This document shows positions 11,160 to 22,788 of a stretch of 64,000 bases of DNA, in pieces; the first letter of the stretch is position 1, and each line of letters begins with the position of its first letter. The position numbers and the translations under genes were made by a program. Under the pieces are notes generated by a model. It saw nothing but the letters and a program-made list of their open reading frames with translations, was not told the DNA's origin and made no database searches. The stretch spans positions 1 through 64,000 of the forward strand of contig KV918957.1 in assembly GCA_002049455.2 (NCBI GenBank). The letters run 5' to 3'. The DNA comes from Porphyra umbilicalis. Its lineage: Eukaryota; Rhodophyta; Bangiophyceae; Bangiales; Bangiaceae.

Positions 11160-13070
11160 TGTCGTCAGGAGCGGATCTTTCAGAAATTGATCCGTCCCGT
11201 CAGCGGCCTTGGCAGCGGCAAAGGCGGTGTCTCTTGTGCCGGCGGCCTCCCCGCCGGCAGTACAGGAGCGGGTGGCGGGACTGGAGCACCCTGCCGCAGG
11301 CACTAGATGGGCAAGCGGCGGATCCTGCAATGGTTGTGACAGACCCGCCGCCGGCGTTGATGAGACCGGCGGCGGGCGTGTGGGGCCGTGCGAGGAGGTG
11401 GCTGTCTGCGCTGGCGTTCATCTGAGCGGCGGTGGCGCTGCATGTCGGGGGGGCTGGTGTACAGGGTCGACGACTCAGTGTGCCTGCCCCGCCGCCGGCG
11501 CTGGCGAGACCGGCGGCGCACGTGTCAGGCGGGCATGGGAATTGGAGGAGTACCGCCGGCGTCAGTATCGCCGGCTGCGGCACTGCGTGTGGGGGGTGGC
11601 GGGCGTGCAAGGGACGCAACTAGCTCCGACAGGGCCGCCGCCGGAGGTGACGAGACCGGCAGCGGGCTTTTCGGGCGGAGAGGGGCGCTGGTGTGTTGCC
11701 GCCTGCGATTGTGCGGCCGGCGGCGGCCATTTGGCGCGGCGGGTTGCCGCCGGCGTCGGTATGGCCGGCTGCAGCTCTGCGCGTTGGGGGCGGCGGGGGC
11801 AAGGGAGGCGTCCATTTGCTACTGCTCCGTCGCCAGTGTCGGAAAAACCAGCGGCGCGTGCTTGAAGCGGGCATTGTACGGGGCGGGTTTCCGCCGGCGT
11901 CTGTGTGGCCGGCGGCACCTGTGCGTGTCGGGGGGGGCAGCAGGCAAGGGAGGCGCTCACGTGTTTCTGTTCCGCCGCCGGCGTCGGCAAGACCGGTGGC
12001 GCGTGCCTGAAGCGGGCATCGTGCGGGGCGGGTGGCCGCCGGCGTCTCTGTGGCCGGCGGCACCGGGGTGTGTCGGGGGGGGCAGCATGCAAGAGAGGCG
12101 CTCATGTGTTACTGTTCTGCCGCCGGCGTCGGCAAGACCGCCGGCGCGTGCTTGAAGCGGGCATCGTGCGGGGCGGGTTGCCGCCGGCGTCTGTCTGGCC
12201 GGCGGCGGCTGTGCGTGTATGAGGAAGGCGTGGGCAAGGGAGGCGTTTACTCGTTTCTGTTCCGCCGCCGGCGTCAGCAAGACTAGCGGCGCGTTGCCGC
12301 CTGCGTCTGTGTGGCCGGCGGGTATTGTGCAATTTTTGGGGGCCGGCGGGCAAGAGAGGCGTTTGCTCGTTTCTGTTCCACCGCCGGCGTCGGCGAGACC
12401 GGCTTCGCGTGCTCTGGGCGGGCATCGTGCGGGGCGGGTTTCCGCTGGTGTTCGTGTGGCCGACGGCGCCTCTGCGGGCATGAGGGGGCCGTGGGCATGA
12501 GAGGCGTTTACTCGTTTCTGTTCCTCCGCCGGCGTCGCCAAGAACGGCGCCGCGTGCTTAGGGCGGGCATCGTGCGGGGCGGGTTGCCACCGGCGTCTGT
12601 GTTGCCGGCGGCACCTGTGCGTTTCGGGGAAGGCGATGGTCAAGGGGAGCGTGTACCTGTTCCTGTTCCGCAGCCGGCGTCGGCAAGACCGGCGGCGCGT
12701 GCTCGGGGCGGGCATTGTTCGGGGCGGGTTGCTGCCAGCATCTGTGTGGCCGGCGGCGCCTGTGCGTGTTTGGGGCGGCGGCGGGTATTGGAAGCGTTCA
12801 CTTGTTTCTGTTCCTCCTCCGGTATCGGCAAGACCGGCGACGCGTACTCGATGCCGGCATCGGTCAGGGCGGGTTGCCGCCGACGTGGGTATGGCCGGGG
12901 TCGGCTCAGCGTGTTCGGGGGTCGGGCGGGCGAGGGAGGGGAAGAAAGGTGGGTTGCCCGTCGCCGTCGTTGGCGAGACCGGCGCAGATGTTTGGTGCGC
13001 GGAGGAGACCGGGTGTGTTTGTGTGTTGCCGCCGGAGTTCGTGCGCCAACATGTGCGGGGGGTGTAGCGC
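11160..13070. repeat. Block of ~145-bp GC-rich tandem repeats
   Basis: A motif GGGCATCGTGCGGGGCGGGT recurs with variants near 11869, 12014, 12159, 12419, 12564, 12711 and 12856, giving a period of about 145 bp with one shortened unit. Each unit also carries CCGCCGGCGTCGGCAAGACC and a CGTTTACTCGTTTCTGTTCC-like segment. More diverged units extend left to about 11200. The period is not a multiple of three, so long frames open on both strands without meaning. The block separates the transposase from the Myb-like gene. Confidence 0.8.
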
Positions 13071-13247
13071 CCGTCGGAGGTGTTTGTGCTAGGATCACTT
13101 CAGTGGCCGGAAGTGCAGGGGATCCCAAGATGTGTTGCACATTTTTTGTAGGATGCGCGGTGCACAGAAGTAAGAAAAAATGCATTGCCCAACGGAGAAA
13201 AAAAAACCTTTGGCACGCTACAGAACAAAGCATATACATCTCAAACA

Positions 13248-14573
13248 CTACAGGGACTCATAATGGTCATCGTCCCCACCGGACTCCTCGACAGCACAGC
13301 TGGCGTCGTCCGCTGCCTTGTTGTTGTGCATGGGCACCACGTACACCTCATCGTCGTCTTCCAAGGTAGTCGACGCGGCAGCAAGTGCCGCCGCCGCCTT
13401 CGCCTGCTTCGTCACCTGGGACCGAGCGCCACGGCTCGGCGTGCCTCTGCCGGTGGTCTTGGGAACAGGAGCTGTCGTCGCAGGCGCCGCCGGCGTGTTG
13501 TCCCCAGATTCTGGCGGCGATTGCACCTCGGACTCGACTGCCGCCGGCTTGCTGCCGACCGGCGGCGGCTGATGCACCTCCGACAGGGCCGCCGGTGCGG
13601 TCGACGACCCCGCGTCCGTCGCCAAGGCGGCGGCCGTCCCCGCCGGACCCGACAACATCGCCAGCTGAGACAAGGAAAAGTCCATCCCAGCCGCAGGCAT
13701 CAGCTTGCGCGCGTGCATCTTGCGGAAGGCAATCGCCTCCGGGGTGTCGCGCATCTCAGCGGTGTTGAAATACGCCACAGTTGTTCGCTCCATCGTCGCC
13801 CGGGCCAGCGCCAGCAGAGCGTCCGAGCTGTACTTGATCGTCCGAGACGCGCCGATGTCTTCACTCATCTCCCGCTTGGCTGCCTTGGAGCCGCGCGGAC
13901 ATGACAAGAAGGCACCCGCCGCCGGCGGCCCGTTATCTTCCTCGTCCGAGTCGCTCGGGGAGGCACGGCCGCCGGCAGACGCGCTGGAAGAGCCGGCGCC
14001 GCCGTCTGCGGCGGCGGCCCCGGCGGCGCCACTAAGCTTGTCAACGTGGCGCAAGATCCGCCAACACGGTACCCACGGGCTGGTCGCTTGCTTCGCCTTC
14101 CTTTTGGTTGTCTTTACCTTCGCCTTGTCAGACACCCGATCGTTCCGCATCGCCTCGTAAAAGCAGAGCCCGCAAAAGCGCGCCACAGCGGCGCGAATCA
14201 GGTCCTTGTCGCTCGGGTTTCCAGTCAGCGACAGCCGCTTAACGGCCAGGTAGTGGGAGCCAAACTCGCTCACCCCCCTCCGGATCTTGTCCCACTGCTT
14301 CTGCACCCCCCCGACACCGCGCTCAGTGCGCCGTCGCGCGCCAGGGCGACCGGCCAGTAAGCGCTTCCATTCTGCGACGACCTCCTCCCAAAATGTTGTC
14401 CCAGTCTGGTCCGAACCAATCACAGCGTCCAGAGATGTAGAAAGATATGCCCTGCTGAGGGCCACCCACTCTTCGTCCGTCCAGCCAAGCCCAGTCCCCA
14501 TGGAAGCCGGCGCGTAGGTGGCGGCAAGCAGGTCGGTGCCCTCGCCGCCATCCGCAGGTGGGGAAGGTGGCAT
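13248..14573 (-). CDS. Harbinger Myb/SANT-like DNA-binding partner, intact
   Basis: An uninterrupted 441-residue frame starts at an ATG (14573) in a Pro-rich leader. A Myb/SANT-like trihelix begins at about residue 31 with GWTDEEWVALSRAYLST and includes FWEEVVAEWKRL and VQKQWDKIRRGVSEF. After a Lys-rich stretch comes WVPCWRILRHVDKL, then an acidic Ser/Asp/Glu linker and CPRGSKAAKRE. This order matches NAM-associated Myb-like proteins encoded by plant PIF/Harbinger elements. Those help the transposase enter the nucleus and bind the element ends. The C-terminus is Ala/Pro-rich with a final acidic tail. Unlike the neighbouring transposase, the frame has no breaks. Confidence 0.85.
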   Translation of the reverse strand: MPPSPPADGGEGTDLLAATYAPASMGTGLGWTDEEWVALSRAYLSTSLDAVIGSDQTGTTFWEEVVAEWKRLLAGRPGARRRTERGVGGVQKQWDKIRRGVSEFGSHYLAVKRLSLTGNPSDKDLIRAAVARFCGLCFYEAMRNDRVSDKAKVKTTKRKAKQATSPWVPCWRILRHVDKLSGAAGAAAADGGAGSSSASAGGRASPSDSDEEDNGPPAAGAFLSCPRGSKAAKREMSEDIGASRTIKYSSDALLALARATMERTTVAYFNTAEMRDTPEAIAFRKMHARKLMPAAGMDFSLSQLAMLSGPAGTAAALATDAGSSTAPAALSEVHQPPPVGSKPAAVESEVQSPPESGDNTPAAPATTAPVPKTTGRGTPSRGARSQVTKQAKAAAALAAASTTLEDDDEVYVVPMHNNKAADDASCAVEESGGDDDHYESL

Positions 14574-14596
14574 GAACCACCCGCCCCGAAGACCAC

Positions 14597-16213
14597 CTAG
14601 ACGGAAGGACCACCGCCGCCGGCAGGTGATGCGCCGCCGCCGGTTGGCGGTGGTCGCGTAGCAGGCGGCGGCACTTGCACGTGCCTGCAGGGCGCGTCGC
14701 CGTCGGTATCGGCGGCCGGTGATGCGCCGCCGCCGGCTAGCAGCGATTGGGCAGCAGCCGGAGGCGCTGGCCCATCACAGCCGGGCTCGTCGCCGCCAGT
14801 TCCGGCGGCCAGTGCCGCGTCGCCGCCGGATCGAGACAGTCCGCCGCCGACAGCGAGTGGGGACGGAGCAGCAGCCAGCGGCCCTTGTAGGACGGTGCGG
14901 GGCGCGTTGCCGCCGGAACCGGCGGCCGGGGACGCGCCGCCGAGGGCACGAAGCGATGTGCTGCCGCCGGCAAGCGGGGATGTAGCAGCTGCCGGCGGCA
15001 CTTGTCCGTCGGTGCGGCGAGCTTCGCCGCTGGTGCCGGCGGCTGGTGATACGCCACCGCCGGCTTGCACTGGATTGGCAGCAGCCGGCGGCACTTGTCT
15101 GTTCGCGTGGGGCGCAGTGTCGCCGGAACCGGCAGCAGGTGACGCGTCGCCGCCGGCGCGAAGCGATCCGCCGCCGCCGGCAAGTGGAGATGGCTGCCAA
15201 TTGTCGCAGATCGGCCCAAAGTCGCCGGCCTGGGCGGGTCCTCCACCCGGCGGCCCCCAGTTGATGTGGGGTCCTGCGTGGCCGCCGGCTGGACGAAATG
15301 CGTGACCTGCTGGCGGCCCCTTGTTGTCTTGGCGTGAAGCGTGGACGCCGGCTTCACGACTGGCTTGGCCACCCGGCGGCCACAAATCCTTGCGAAGTGG
15401 CCCAAAGCCGCCGGGCTGATTGGGACACTGCCCGCCCGGCGGCACCCAGTTCCACCTCGGTGAAGGCTGGCGATATGGAGGGAAGCCACCGCCACCGTAT
15501 CCGCCGGGCTCTTGAGATCCTTGACCTTGACAGCCCTGCGGCGCCCACACGTTGCGGTGCGGAGATCCGTCCCTGTCCCGCGTGTCCCGTCCACGGCCGC
15601 CGTACTCGTAGTCCCGTTGGAACGGCGGGTCCCACTGGCCACCGGCTTGGGACGACCGACCAGCGGGCGACGCGCAGCCACAGCGGCGACGAGAAACTCG
15701 ACAGCCGCCCGTATCGCACCGCCGACCGCCGTGTCCGCCATTGCCGTCAGGCGGGTGCTGCGAACGGCCGCCGGCTTGGTTGTCCTGCCAGGGAGCCGGC
15801 GGCACCCACTCGTCACGCGGCGGCAGATACGGCCGTCCCACTCCCCTGCCAAATTGTTCGCCACCTTATTTAGGATCGGTGCTTGGTCGCGGCCCTCAGC
15901 TGCCGCGCGACGGCAGTGACGACCGTCCCGCCCACCCGGCACAACTGCCGCAGCCCTGGTTCAATGCAAGGTTGGGCGGCGGCACCCAGGCGCAGCCGGC
16001 TACAGGCGGTCCTTCTCCAGCCGGCGGGGCAGAGATACAAGAGCCAGGAGGCGCGGGCCCCCCGCATGGTGGGGCCGACGCTGAGCACGGTGGGCAGCCC
16101 GCGAGATGGCAAGAGCACGTGCAACGCGCGAGCACCGCCAGCCGCTCTTGATGACGACGACGCTGGTCGTGGCGACGCTCCGTGTCGCGCTCCCGGTCCG
16201 GCTTGCGGGTCAT
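14597..16213 (-). pseudogene. Third Harbinger-element protein: basic Cys/His head, disordered repeat tail
   Basis: An ATG at 16213 opens a frame whose head is highly basic (RKPDRERDTERRHDQRRR) and is followed by LAVLARCTCSCHLAGCPPC, a compact Cys/His motif. Two in-frame stops lie between 15841 and 15896 (TGA, then TAA). The same frame then runs uninterrupted to 14597 as a Gly/Pro/Gln/Trp-rich tail (e.g. NWGPPGGGPAQAG), then 30-38-residue GGASPAAGSGG-type repeats. In the copy at 35.2-36.4 kb the two stop positions are Trp and Gln, so the frame was once continuous. Shared between the copies are the basic head, C-x-C-x2-H-x6-C, PPRDEW and WQDNQAGGR. I recognise no family. A nucleic-acid-binding or condensate-forming role is only a guess. 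Confidence 0.5.
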
Positions 16214-17533
16214 GATCGGAAAGGGGGGGGGGGAAGAAGGCTGGATTTTGAAGGCCGGGGGTGGAGACGGGGACAAGGGGGGAGCGGTGACCAGAGCCAC
16301 GGGCGCGCCGCCGGTGCTCGCGGGACGCCGGCGGCGTGTTGGTTGCAACAGGCGCGCGCGGGAGGAAAAAAGGACAGAATCAGCACGAGTGAGGCGGGGG
16401 GAGGGGGACGAGCCGCCGGCGACTCCCACTCAGGCACGCCGGCGGCAAGCACGTGATCAGTGTCGCGCAGGCGGTCGTTGGGCTAGAGGGCGGGAGGGCG
16501 GAGTGCCCCCGCAAGCTGCGCCAGTGCTCCACCGTTCCCGGGGGACCCCTCGTGCGCGCAAGACGAGGGGGCGGGACAGGTTGCAGGCCCGCAGCGGGCC
16601 CGAAACACACGAGGTGTCTTTGAGGGCGCCCGAGGTGCGACACGAACCCCGGGTGACGCCTCCCCAGCCGCAATGCACACCGCCGGCGGTGACCCGCGCG
16701 CCCTCCACCGACCCGCTCCCAATCCGCAGTGGTCACGGGGTGGCCCCGAATGACCGGTTGGGCGGGACAGGGGCACATAGGACACAGGAAGCCACACAAT
16801 TTGATCACGGGCCGGCTGACCCCTCGCCGCATCGAATCCGCCTCCCATCTGAGTTTTTCTTAACAATTCCGCGAGCCAATGACGAGGCTCCATACGACGA
16901 CAAACTGTTCAATATTTCCCCATGTCAAGTAAACGAGTCGTGAGACTGGATGCGGGATTGGACCAGTTTTTTGGCGTCGGACCAGAAACACTGCCCCAAT
17001 GGAGTTTTTCACCAGCCCGCCTGCAGGGCCTGCCGACGCCTGGTCAAACGAATGGCGTCGGCCACCGTTGCTTCTGGAAGCACCCGAAAGGCGCTTCGGG
17101 ACGGACCGCGCGGTCCACGACTCGGGCTTTTCGCGACAGCGCATCGCAGCACGCACCCGTTGAGGGAGCCTCGACCAACGCCAGCATCTCAGTTGTGTCC
17201 CGTGAGACTCGGTTTTGACAGAAGTGTGCCAAGTTTCTTCCGCCGTGCTGACTCTGGACGCGTGAGGCGACCAGTTCGTCCGATGTTCACGATGCGTTTC
17301 TCTCCATTTCACAGGTGTGTGCCAAAAGTGTCTTTCATTGACGCGATTTGGAAGGTTCCACTGGGATCATAGACACTTTGTCTCACGATCTCTGCCGCAC
17401 GGCATCCTTTTCGTCCGGTGTGTCTTGGCATCGAGACTGCTTCACGATATGCACGAACTTCGACCACTTGGGGACAAACGTTGCTGGGAGCGCATCCCCC
17501 ATCTTGCTGCTCCCATCTGGTGATCATGTAGCC
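15200..17533. repeat. Duplicated segment, copy A (partner 35080-37589)
   Basis: Roughly 2.3 kb shares about 80-90% identity by eye with 35080-37589 in the same orientation. It covers the head of the third gene and a shared flank with no recognised protein. Identity is best at 16990-17340 and stops abruptly at 17533. Frames in the 16.8-17.3 kb part are alike in both copies on both strands, so they do not by themselves show coding. Confidence 0.75.
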
Positions 17534-17639
17534 AGCAGGTGGCGGCTGTGCACCTCGGTTGGGGACAGGCACCCAGTCTGGACACAAAAATGATCTATGA
17601 GAGCACGATATGGGTGCTACTTGAATGATATGGCGATCA

Positions 17640-17762
17640 TTAAGGGTGCTACTTGGGGCGTCATGAGGGCGTTTTGGCTGCCTAATGGGGCGTCAGTAAG
17701 GCGTATTATCCGTCGCGCGCCCCCGACGCCCCCAAAATAGGGGCGTCGTGTGCAACCTTATT
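17640..17762. mobile_element. Possible solo hAT-like end
   Basis: The segment ends GGGGCGTCGTGTGCAACCTTA at about 17762, closely resembling the right end of the hAT copies (TGTTGCACAACCCTA). It is preceded by repeated GGCGTC/GACGCCCC words like their subterminal motifs. No matching left end was found, so this may be a truncated relative. Confidence 0.3.
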
Positions 17763-20400
17763 CAGGGCGGTGGTGCGCTCGGCGACGCATCGACACCGGG
17801 CACGCCGGCCGGCTCCATAGCCGCGAGCGTGCACGGGGCCACGTACAGCCACGCTGCCGTGGCGGGTGGAACGTGGGGCGGGGAAAGGGGTGCCGCCGCC
17901 GCCACCGCAGCGGCGGCGGCACGCCGGCGTCGCGCGACGTCCACGGGAGGGGCCATCCCTCCGCCGCGCAGCGCACCTGCGCAGGGCGGGCAGGGTGACC
18001 GGCACGGCGCACGGGCGGGCGGGTGGGACCGACCGCCGCGCGACGGGGCGCCTCTTACCGCGCCGCTAGATGGCGTCAGAAACCGCCAACGACCCGCCGA
18101 AACAGAAGCCGGCGCGCAGGCACGATCACCCGCGGGTCTTCGCAGGCGCGTCGAGCCTCGGAAGTCGCTGCGCGCGGTCGCCGCGCGCAACTCGGGGCGG
18201 TGGGGGGGGGCAGGGGGGCAGGCGCCGTCCGGGTCCTGTGACCCTTGTGGCAGGGCAGTCCTTCTCAGCCACGTAACTCTATTCTCTTTTAGCCTCATCG
18301 CGGCCCTTCCAACCACAGCACGTTGTCAAATTGGGTCACGGAGAACTTAAAATATATGCGAACCGTGAGAGGTCGTGAGAGAAATGTTTTTCCATGCAGC
18401 AAACCTCGTGACACCATCCTCGCAAATGTCGCTGTGTCGATCTCTAAAAGGCTCTGTCTGAGAAGGCTTTCTGACACCCCCAGAGACCTTCTTACCCCAC
18501 CCACCTGGTCACCCCTACCCATGTGCGTACTCGTCTACTCCCAATAGCTGCGGGCACCGCCCAACCACGGACACTTGTGCTTGCCTCCTTTCCTGTCCTC
18601 TCCCACTCCTTTCTCCTGCTGGCAGGGGGGGGGGGGCGAGGGGGGCTGCACATACATGCCGAGGGGGTCGGGGAGGATGGGGGCGCAAACGGTGTCGCTA
18701 GAGTGGGACGGCTGCTGGCATTGCCGTGCAGAGCTCTGGCAGGGTCATGGGGCAGGTCCTCCTTGCGCGATCAAACGGCACCCTTCACACCCAGTTCAAG
18801 GCAGACTTGGCGTACACAGTATGCATTCTTGCGGGCACATGGAGACCTCTGCTCGGACGCCTCACCGTCGTAGCTTGTGTCAGCCAGACTTTGTTCAGTA
18901 CCTGTTGGCATGATAGTCTGCTACCAATGGGGACCCAGGATGCGCCCCCGGTCAACCGGGCAGCCAACCAGCGGGCTGGAAAACGTCAAGCCTTGTGCTT
19001 GGGGATAGCGGGGCGATTAATAATAATTCGAAGTGCTGGGCGGCGCCAATGCGCGCCCTCGGCATGTGTGCAGGTGACTGCCATGCTGCCCCCAGCCCCG
19101 CTCCTGGCTGCCGCCCAAGTGCACAAGTGCTGCCAACATCCCCGCTCGCTCTCCTGGCCGACCGCTCGGCCCACCCTCCTGGCGGACCGCCCCGCCCACC
19201 CTCTGGTCGACCGCCCCACCCACCCTCCTGGCCGGAAGCCCCGGCCACCCTCTGTTCGATCGCCCCGCCCACCCTCCTGCCGACCGCCCTCGTTCCTGTC
19301 GTATTCTTATCTGCATCCCCTCCATCCCACGCATTCTCTCCAGCTCGCACGGGGGCGGGGGGGAGTCACTCTACGACGGGCCGGACGACGTTTGCAGTCG
19401 CTGGACTAGTGGTGGTGGCGATTGGGTGGGGATCCACACTGGCGCAGTGTGGATAGTGTGACGCGCGCGGTGGGTGGGTGGTGGATGGGTTGGATGAACT
19501 GACCACGTACTTCTTTTTCGTGCTCGCTCGCCCGTCCCCCATGTATCCTTACCATGCATATGTGCGATGGCTTCCTCTTTCTTGGCTTCTGTTTCTTTGC
19601 AAACCAATGGGTGTTGCTGACATCGAAGTCGAGTAACTTGTGTCATACGCACATGCATGCGTGGTGTCCGCGAGTCGCTGACATGGTGAGCTTGCTGTTG
19701 TCCGGTGGCCTGTAGCTCTGTCAGAGTTTGCGGCTGTGTGCAGTTAGCTACATGTCTGCGTGACTCTGTAGCACACCGTGGCTTTCTTATCGATTTCGTG
19801 TCTGCTCTGCCACCCGTGCCCGCGCCGAGCAACAATAAAGCGACCGTGTCTTTCAATGCATCTTTGGCATGTATCCTCAATGCTGGCCGGTGTCACATCC
19901 TTTCCTCCGTCAGGGTCTTGCTCCACTTCTTCCCCGAGACCTCCGAGGGATCATTGCGGCGAGTCTCGCAACATATGTCTCGAAGGATGTGAACTTCTCC
20001 TTAAAGATTGGGCAAAGAGGAGTTATGTACTCATTTTCGATCTCTCTCTGAACGCAAAGGGGTCGAGCAGCAATACGGTTCGGCCTTGTTGCAGATACCT
20101 TGGAACCTGACACGAGATTTCATCAACGCGCTGTGACGCTGACATGCCCTCAGATCCCTGAGGACACGAATGCAGACTGCTATCTCTGAAACGGAGAGCA
20201 AGTCCCGCGATCTAAGTATATGTGTGCATCACTACACTTTGAGAGCACCCTGTCCTGAAGGCCAGGGAAAACCCCAGTGGGACACTTTGCTCGCCTCCTG
20301 TGGACGGAGGTCACCTCTGCGCTCTGTTTTTTCGCGAGGGAAAGTATCAGTGGACGTCCACCGGGCTGTGTGCCAAGTGGCGAAGGCTGTGCTCATCTTC
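17763..20400. other. No supported gene; low-complexity and intergenic DNA
   Basis: 17.76-18.28 kb is about 75% GC with frames open on both strands. 18.3-20.4 kb falls to ordinary composition with only short frames. A poly-G tract lies near 18625. AATAAA-like words occur near 19835. I see no convincing protein. Confidence 0.4.
19140..19290. repeat. Minisatellite with ~32-bp units
   Basis: CCGACCGC-(C/T)-CGGCCCACCCTCCTGG-like units recur four to five times with substitutions, each containing CCCACCCTC(C)TGG. Confidence 0.65.
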
Positions 20401-20404
20401 ATCA

Positions 20405-21090
20405 CCGGCACGGAGCGCGCACGTGGTTGTCGCTTCAGTTTCCGGTTGGAAACACCCGTGAGGGGGGGTGGTGCGTTTACGCCGACGTGGGGCAGGCCCG
20501 TGGTCGTACGTTTCGGTCACTTGTTGCATTGGGACGGTGGGGGTCCTGAGGAGGGTGGTTGCTGCAGGGGCTCGCTTTATTTTTGATAACAAAGTGGCCG
20601 GAGCGGTCGCGGCGGTCGCGGGAGAGTGATTTTATCGCGGAGCGGATGCTAGGGTGGCCGTGCTCTTATGGGGGTATGGCGACGCACTGCTGCAGGCGTT
20701 GTGACGGGGGGGGATTCAAGCCCGCTGCGGCTGTACGGTTTAACTGCGGGTTGATGGGTGCGGAGGTGGTGTTGGGAGAGGGCGGGGAGGGGGGGGGTGC
20801 GGCAACTGGTTGTCACTCTATGTGTCGTTGTTGACGTTGTCGCTGACGCGCCGGCACGCAGCGCGGACGTGGTTGTCGCCTCAGTTTCCGAACGGAAACA
20901 CCCGTGAGGGGGGGTGGTGTGTTTACGCCGTCGTGGAGCGGGTCTGGGGTCGTAAGTTTCGGATACTTGGTGCATGGGCAAGGTGGGGGTACTGGAGAGG
21001 GGGCCATTCGTGGGAGGTCGTTTGAATTTGAACGGTGCGGGCCGAGCGGTCGCGGCAAGCGGGAGAGTGATTCTGACGCGGAGCGGCCCA
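20405..21090. repeat. Degenerate direct duplication, ~240 bp units ~443 bp apart
   Basis: 20405-20650 and 20850-21090 share ordered blocks including CACGTGGTTGTCGC / GGACGTGGTTGTCGCC, GGAAACACCCGTGAGGGGGG, GTGTTTACGCCG and GGGAGAGTGATT. Identity is about 75% by eye. Similar G-rich words continue to about 21300. No protein is evident in either unit. Confidence 0.65.
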
Positions 21091-21299
21091 GTTTAGTCTC
21101 TCCGTCAAGCGGGTATTTGCCAGGGCTTTCGGACTGGGTCTCATGGTCGCAGACGTGGGGAGCTGGGTGGGGGAGCGGGGGCGGGGCAGTGGTGGACATG
21201 GTGGTTGCCAAGGTACAGCTCGTGAGCTGATTGATGAGGACGAAAGTGGTGGTGGGAGCGCGTGGGGAGGGCGGGGGGGGTGGGACTGGGCTGTACGCT

Positions 21300-22428
21300 G
21301 GTTGTTGCCAAGGCCGACTGGGCAATCTGCGGAGCGTGCCCCCCGTCAAGGGGGGGCCGAGGGCGCGGGGCGGTGTCGCAACGGCCAGTCCGGCGGCGGT
21401 AGCGGCGGCGGCAGCGCGGCGGCGGTGACGCGGCGGCTGCGCCGCGAAGGTGGCGGCGCGGACGGGGTGGCCTCTGTTTGCCGCTCCCCGGTGCCACAGC
21501 AGCGGCAAGAAGAAGACGTCGCGGTCGCGGCGCGCCGAGCGCCCGTGTGCGCCCGCTGCCGCGCCAACCGGCGGTCGAGCCGGCCGCCGTCACAGCCGCC
21601 ACCTCCGCTAACCGTCGCGTCGCCGCCGCACGGCGCTGCCGCGCGTCGCTGGCGGCAGCGACGATACCGCTGTCGCGACCACGGCAGCCCCGGCGGCGAG
21701 AACGCCACCTGCCGCCGCCGGACCTGCCGTCGCACGAGCCTTCTCCCACCGCCGGTCGCGGGCTGTGCCCTGTGCCGCCCGATGGCGCCAGCGGCGCGAC
21801 CGCCGAGAGTGTCGACGCTGTGGCCTTGCACCCCTACCCCCCTGTCCTTCTCCGTCGCGCGGCTGCTGCCTATCCACCACGCACAGAGGGCAGTGCCGTG
21901 ATGGAACTTCCTCGAGGTTGCTCCGCGCCATGGCGGCGGCGGCGGCGGCGACGGCGCCCGCCGCCCGCCGGGCCGCTGCCTGCCTATGACCGCTACCTTC
22001 GGCCGCTCTGCCGCGGGGTGGCCGCAGGGCTGCGGCTGCCGTGGTCACGGGCACCAGCCGTTTCCCCGCCGCCACGGACAGCGGCACCGCCGCCGGCACA
22101 CACACAGGCGACCCCTCCCCCCCCCTCTCCCCCCGACCCCGCCGCGCGCTGCGCGCCGCCATCCGCTACCTTGCCGGCAGCACTGCCGCCGGCGCCCCCC
22201 AGCTGCAGATCCGCTGACACCGCGCGCCAAGCTTTGAGGGCGGCCGCGGCGGCGGCCGACACGAACGGCGGCCACGCGGAAGCCGGGCAACTCAGGTGCC
22301 TGCGGCGGCCGCAGCCGCTGTGGTGGCCGCCGCAACCCCTGGCAGCCGCCGCACACCACCACCCCCACCCGCACCGCCGCGCAGGCACTCGCCACACTCG
22401 CCGCCCTGCAGCGTAGCGGGGATCCGTT

Positions 22429-22467
<39 letters not shown>

Positions 22468-22680
22468 CGCGGCGGCGGCGGCAGCGGCGGCGGCGGCGGC
22501 GGCGCTTATTTCTCGTGGCGGCGGCCGCCACGGGCGACGCTGCCGCCGGTCAGCCGCCGATTTTATGTGGGGTGGGGGCGGCCGATGTACACGCCCGCAG
22601 CGTGTCCTCCGGCAGTCTGATTGCCTCGGAGGGGGGCTGGGGGTGGCCACCCGAGTGACGACGAGCATTGTTCCGCCGTG
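21300..22680. other. Very GC-rich block, coding status uncertain
   Basis: GC is about 75-80%, with frames open for hundreds of codons on both strands. They yield Arg/Ala/Pro-rich sequences with no motif I recognise. A segment such as ALATLAALQRSGDPLVV preceding a poly-Ala run (plus strand, about 22390-22500) looks slightly more protein-like, but that is weak support. Confidence 0.3.
22427..22503. repeat. (GGC)n trinucleotide repeat
   Basis: About 77 bp consist almost wholly of GGC units, with rare CGC and AGC interruptions. It encodes poly-Ala, poly-Gly or poly-Arg depending on frame and is prone to length change. Confidence 0.9.
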
Positions 22681-22788
22681 ATGGACGCTTAGGACGTTGT
22701 TCACGGGGCAAAGACGGCGAAAAGAGCCAAGCCACAGTAGAGAAAGAAAAACAGAGGCCCCTCGCACGTTGTGCCGTTGGCTGAACAT

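Larger units (their letters stand above)
9165..17533. mobile_element. Large PIF/Harbinger element, three genes
   Basis: A plus-strand transposase (9165-11111), a 145-bp tandem-repeat block, a minus-strand Myb/SANT-like gene (13248-14573) and a minus-strand third gene (14597-16213) lie in order. Transposase plus Myb-like partner is the known Harbinger gene pair. The right limit is set by the copy at 35.1-37.6 kb: similarity stops at 17533 here and 37589 there, just after TGATCATGTAGCC in both. I could not place the left terminal repeat; it should lie between the hAT end at 8499 and 9165. Confidence 0.6.

Noticed and set aside
16860-17312. 150-codon minus ORF conserved at 36.5-37.4 kb
   Set aside because: The duplicated DNA keeps frames alike on both strands, and substitutions show no codon-position bias by eye.
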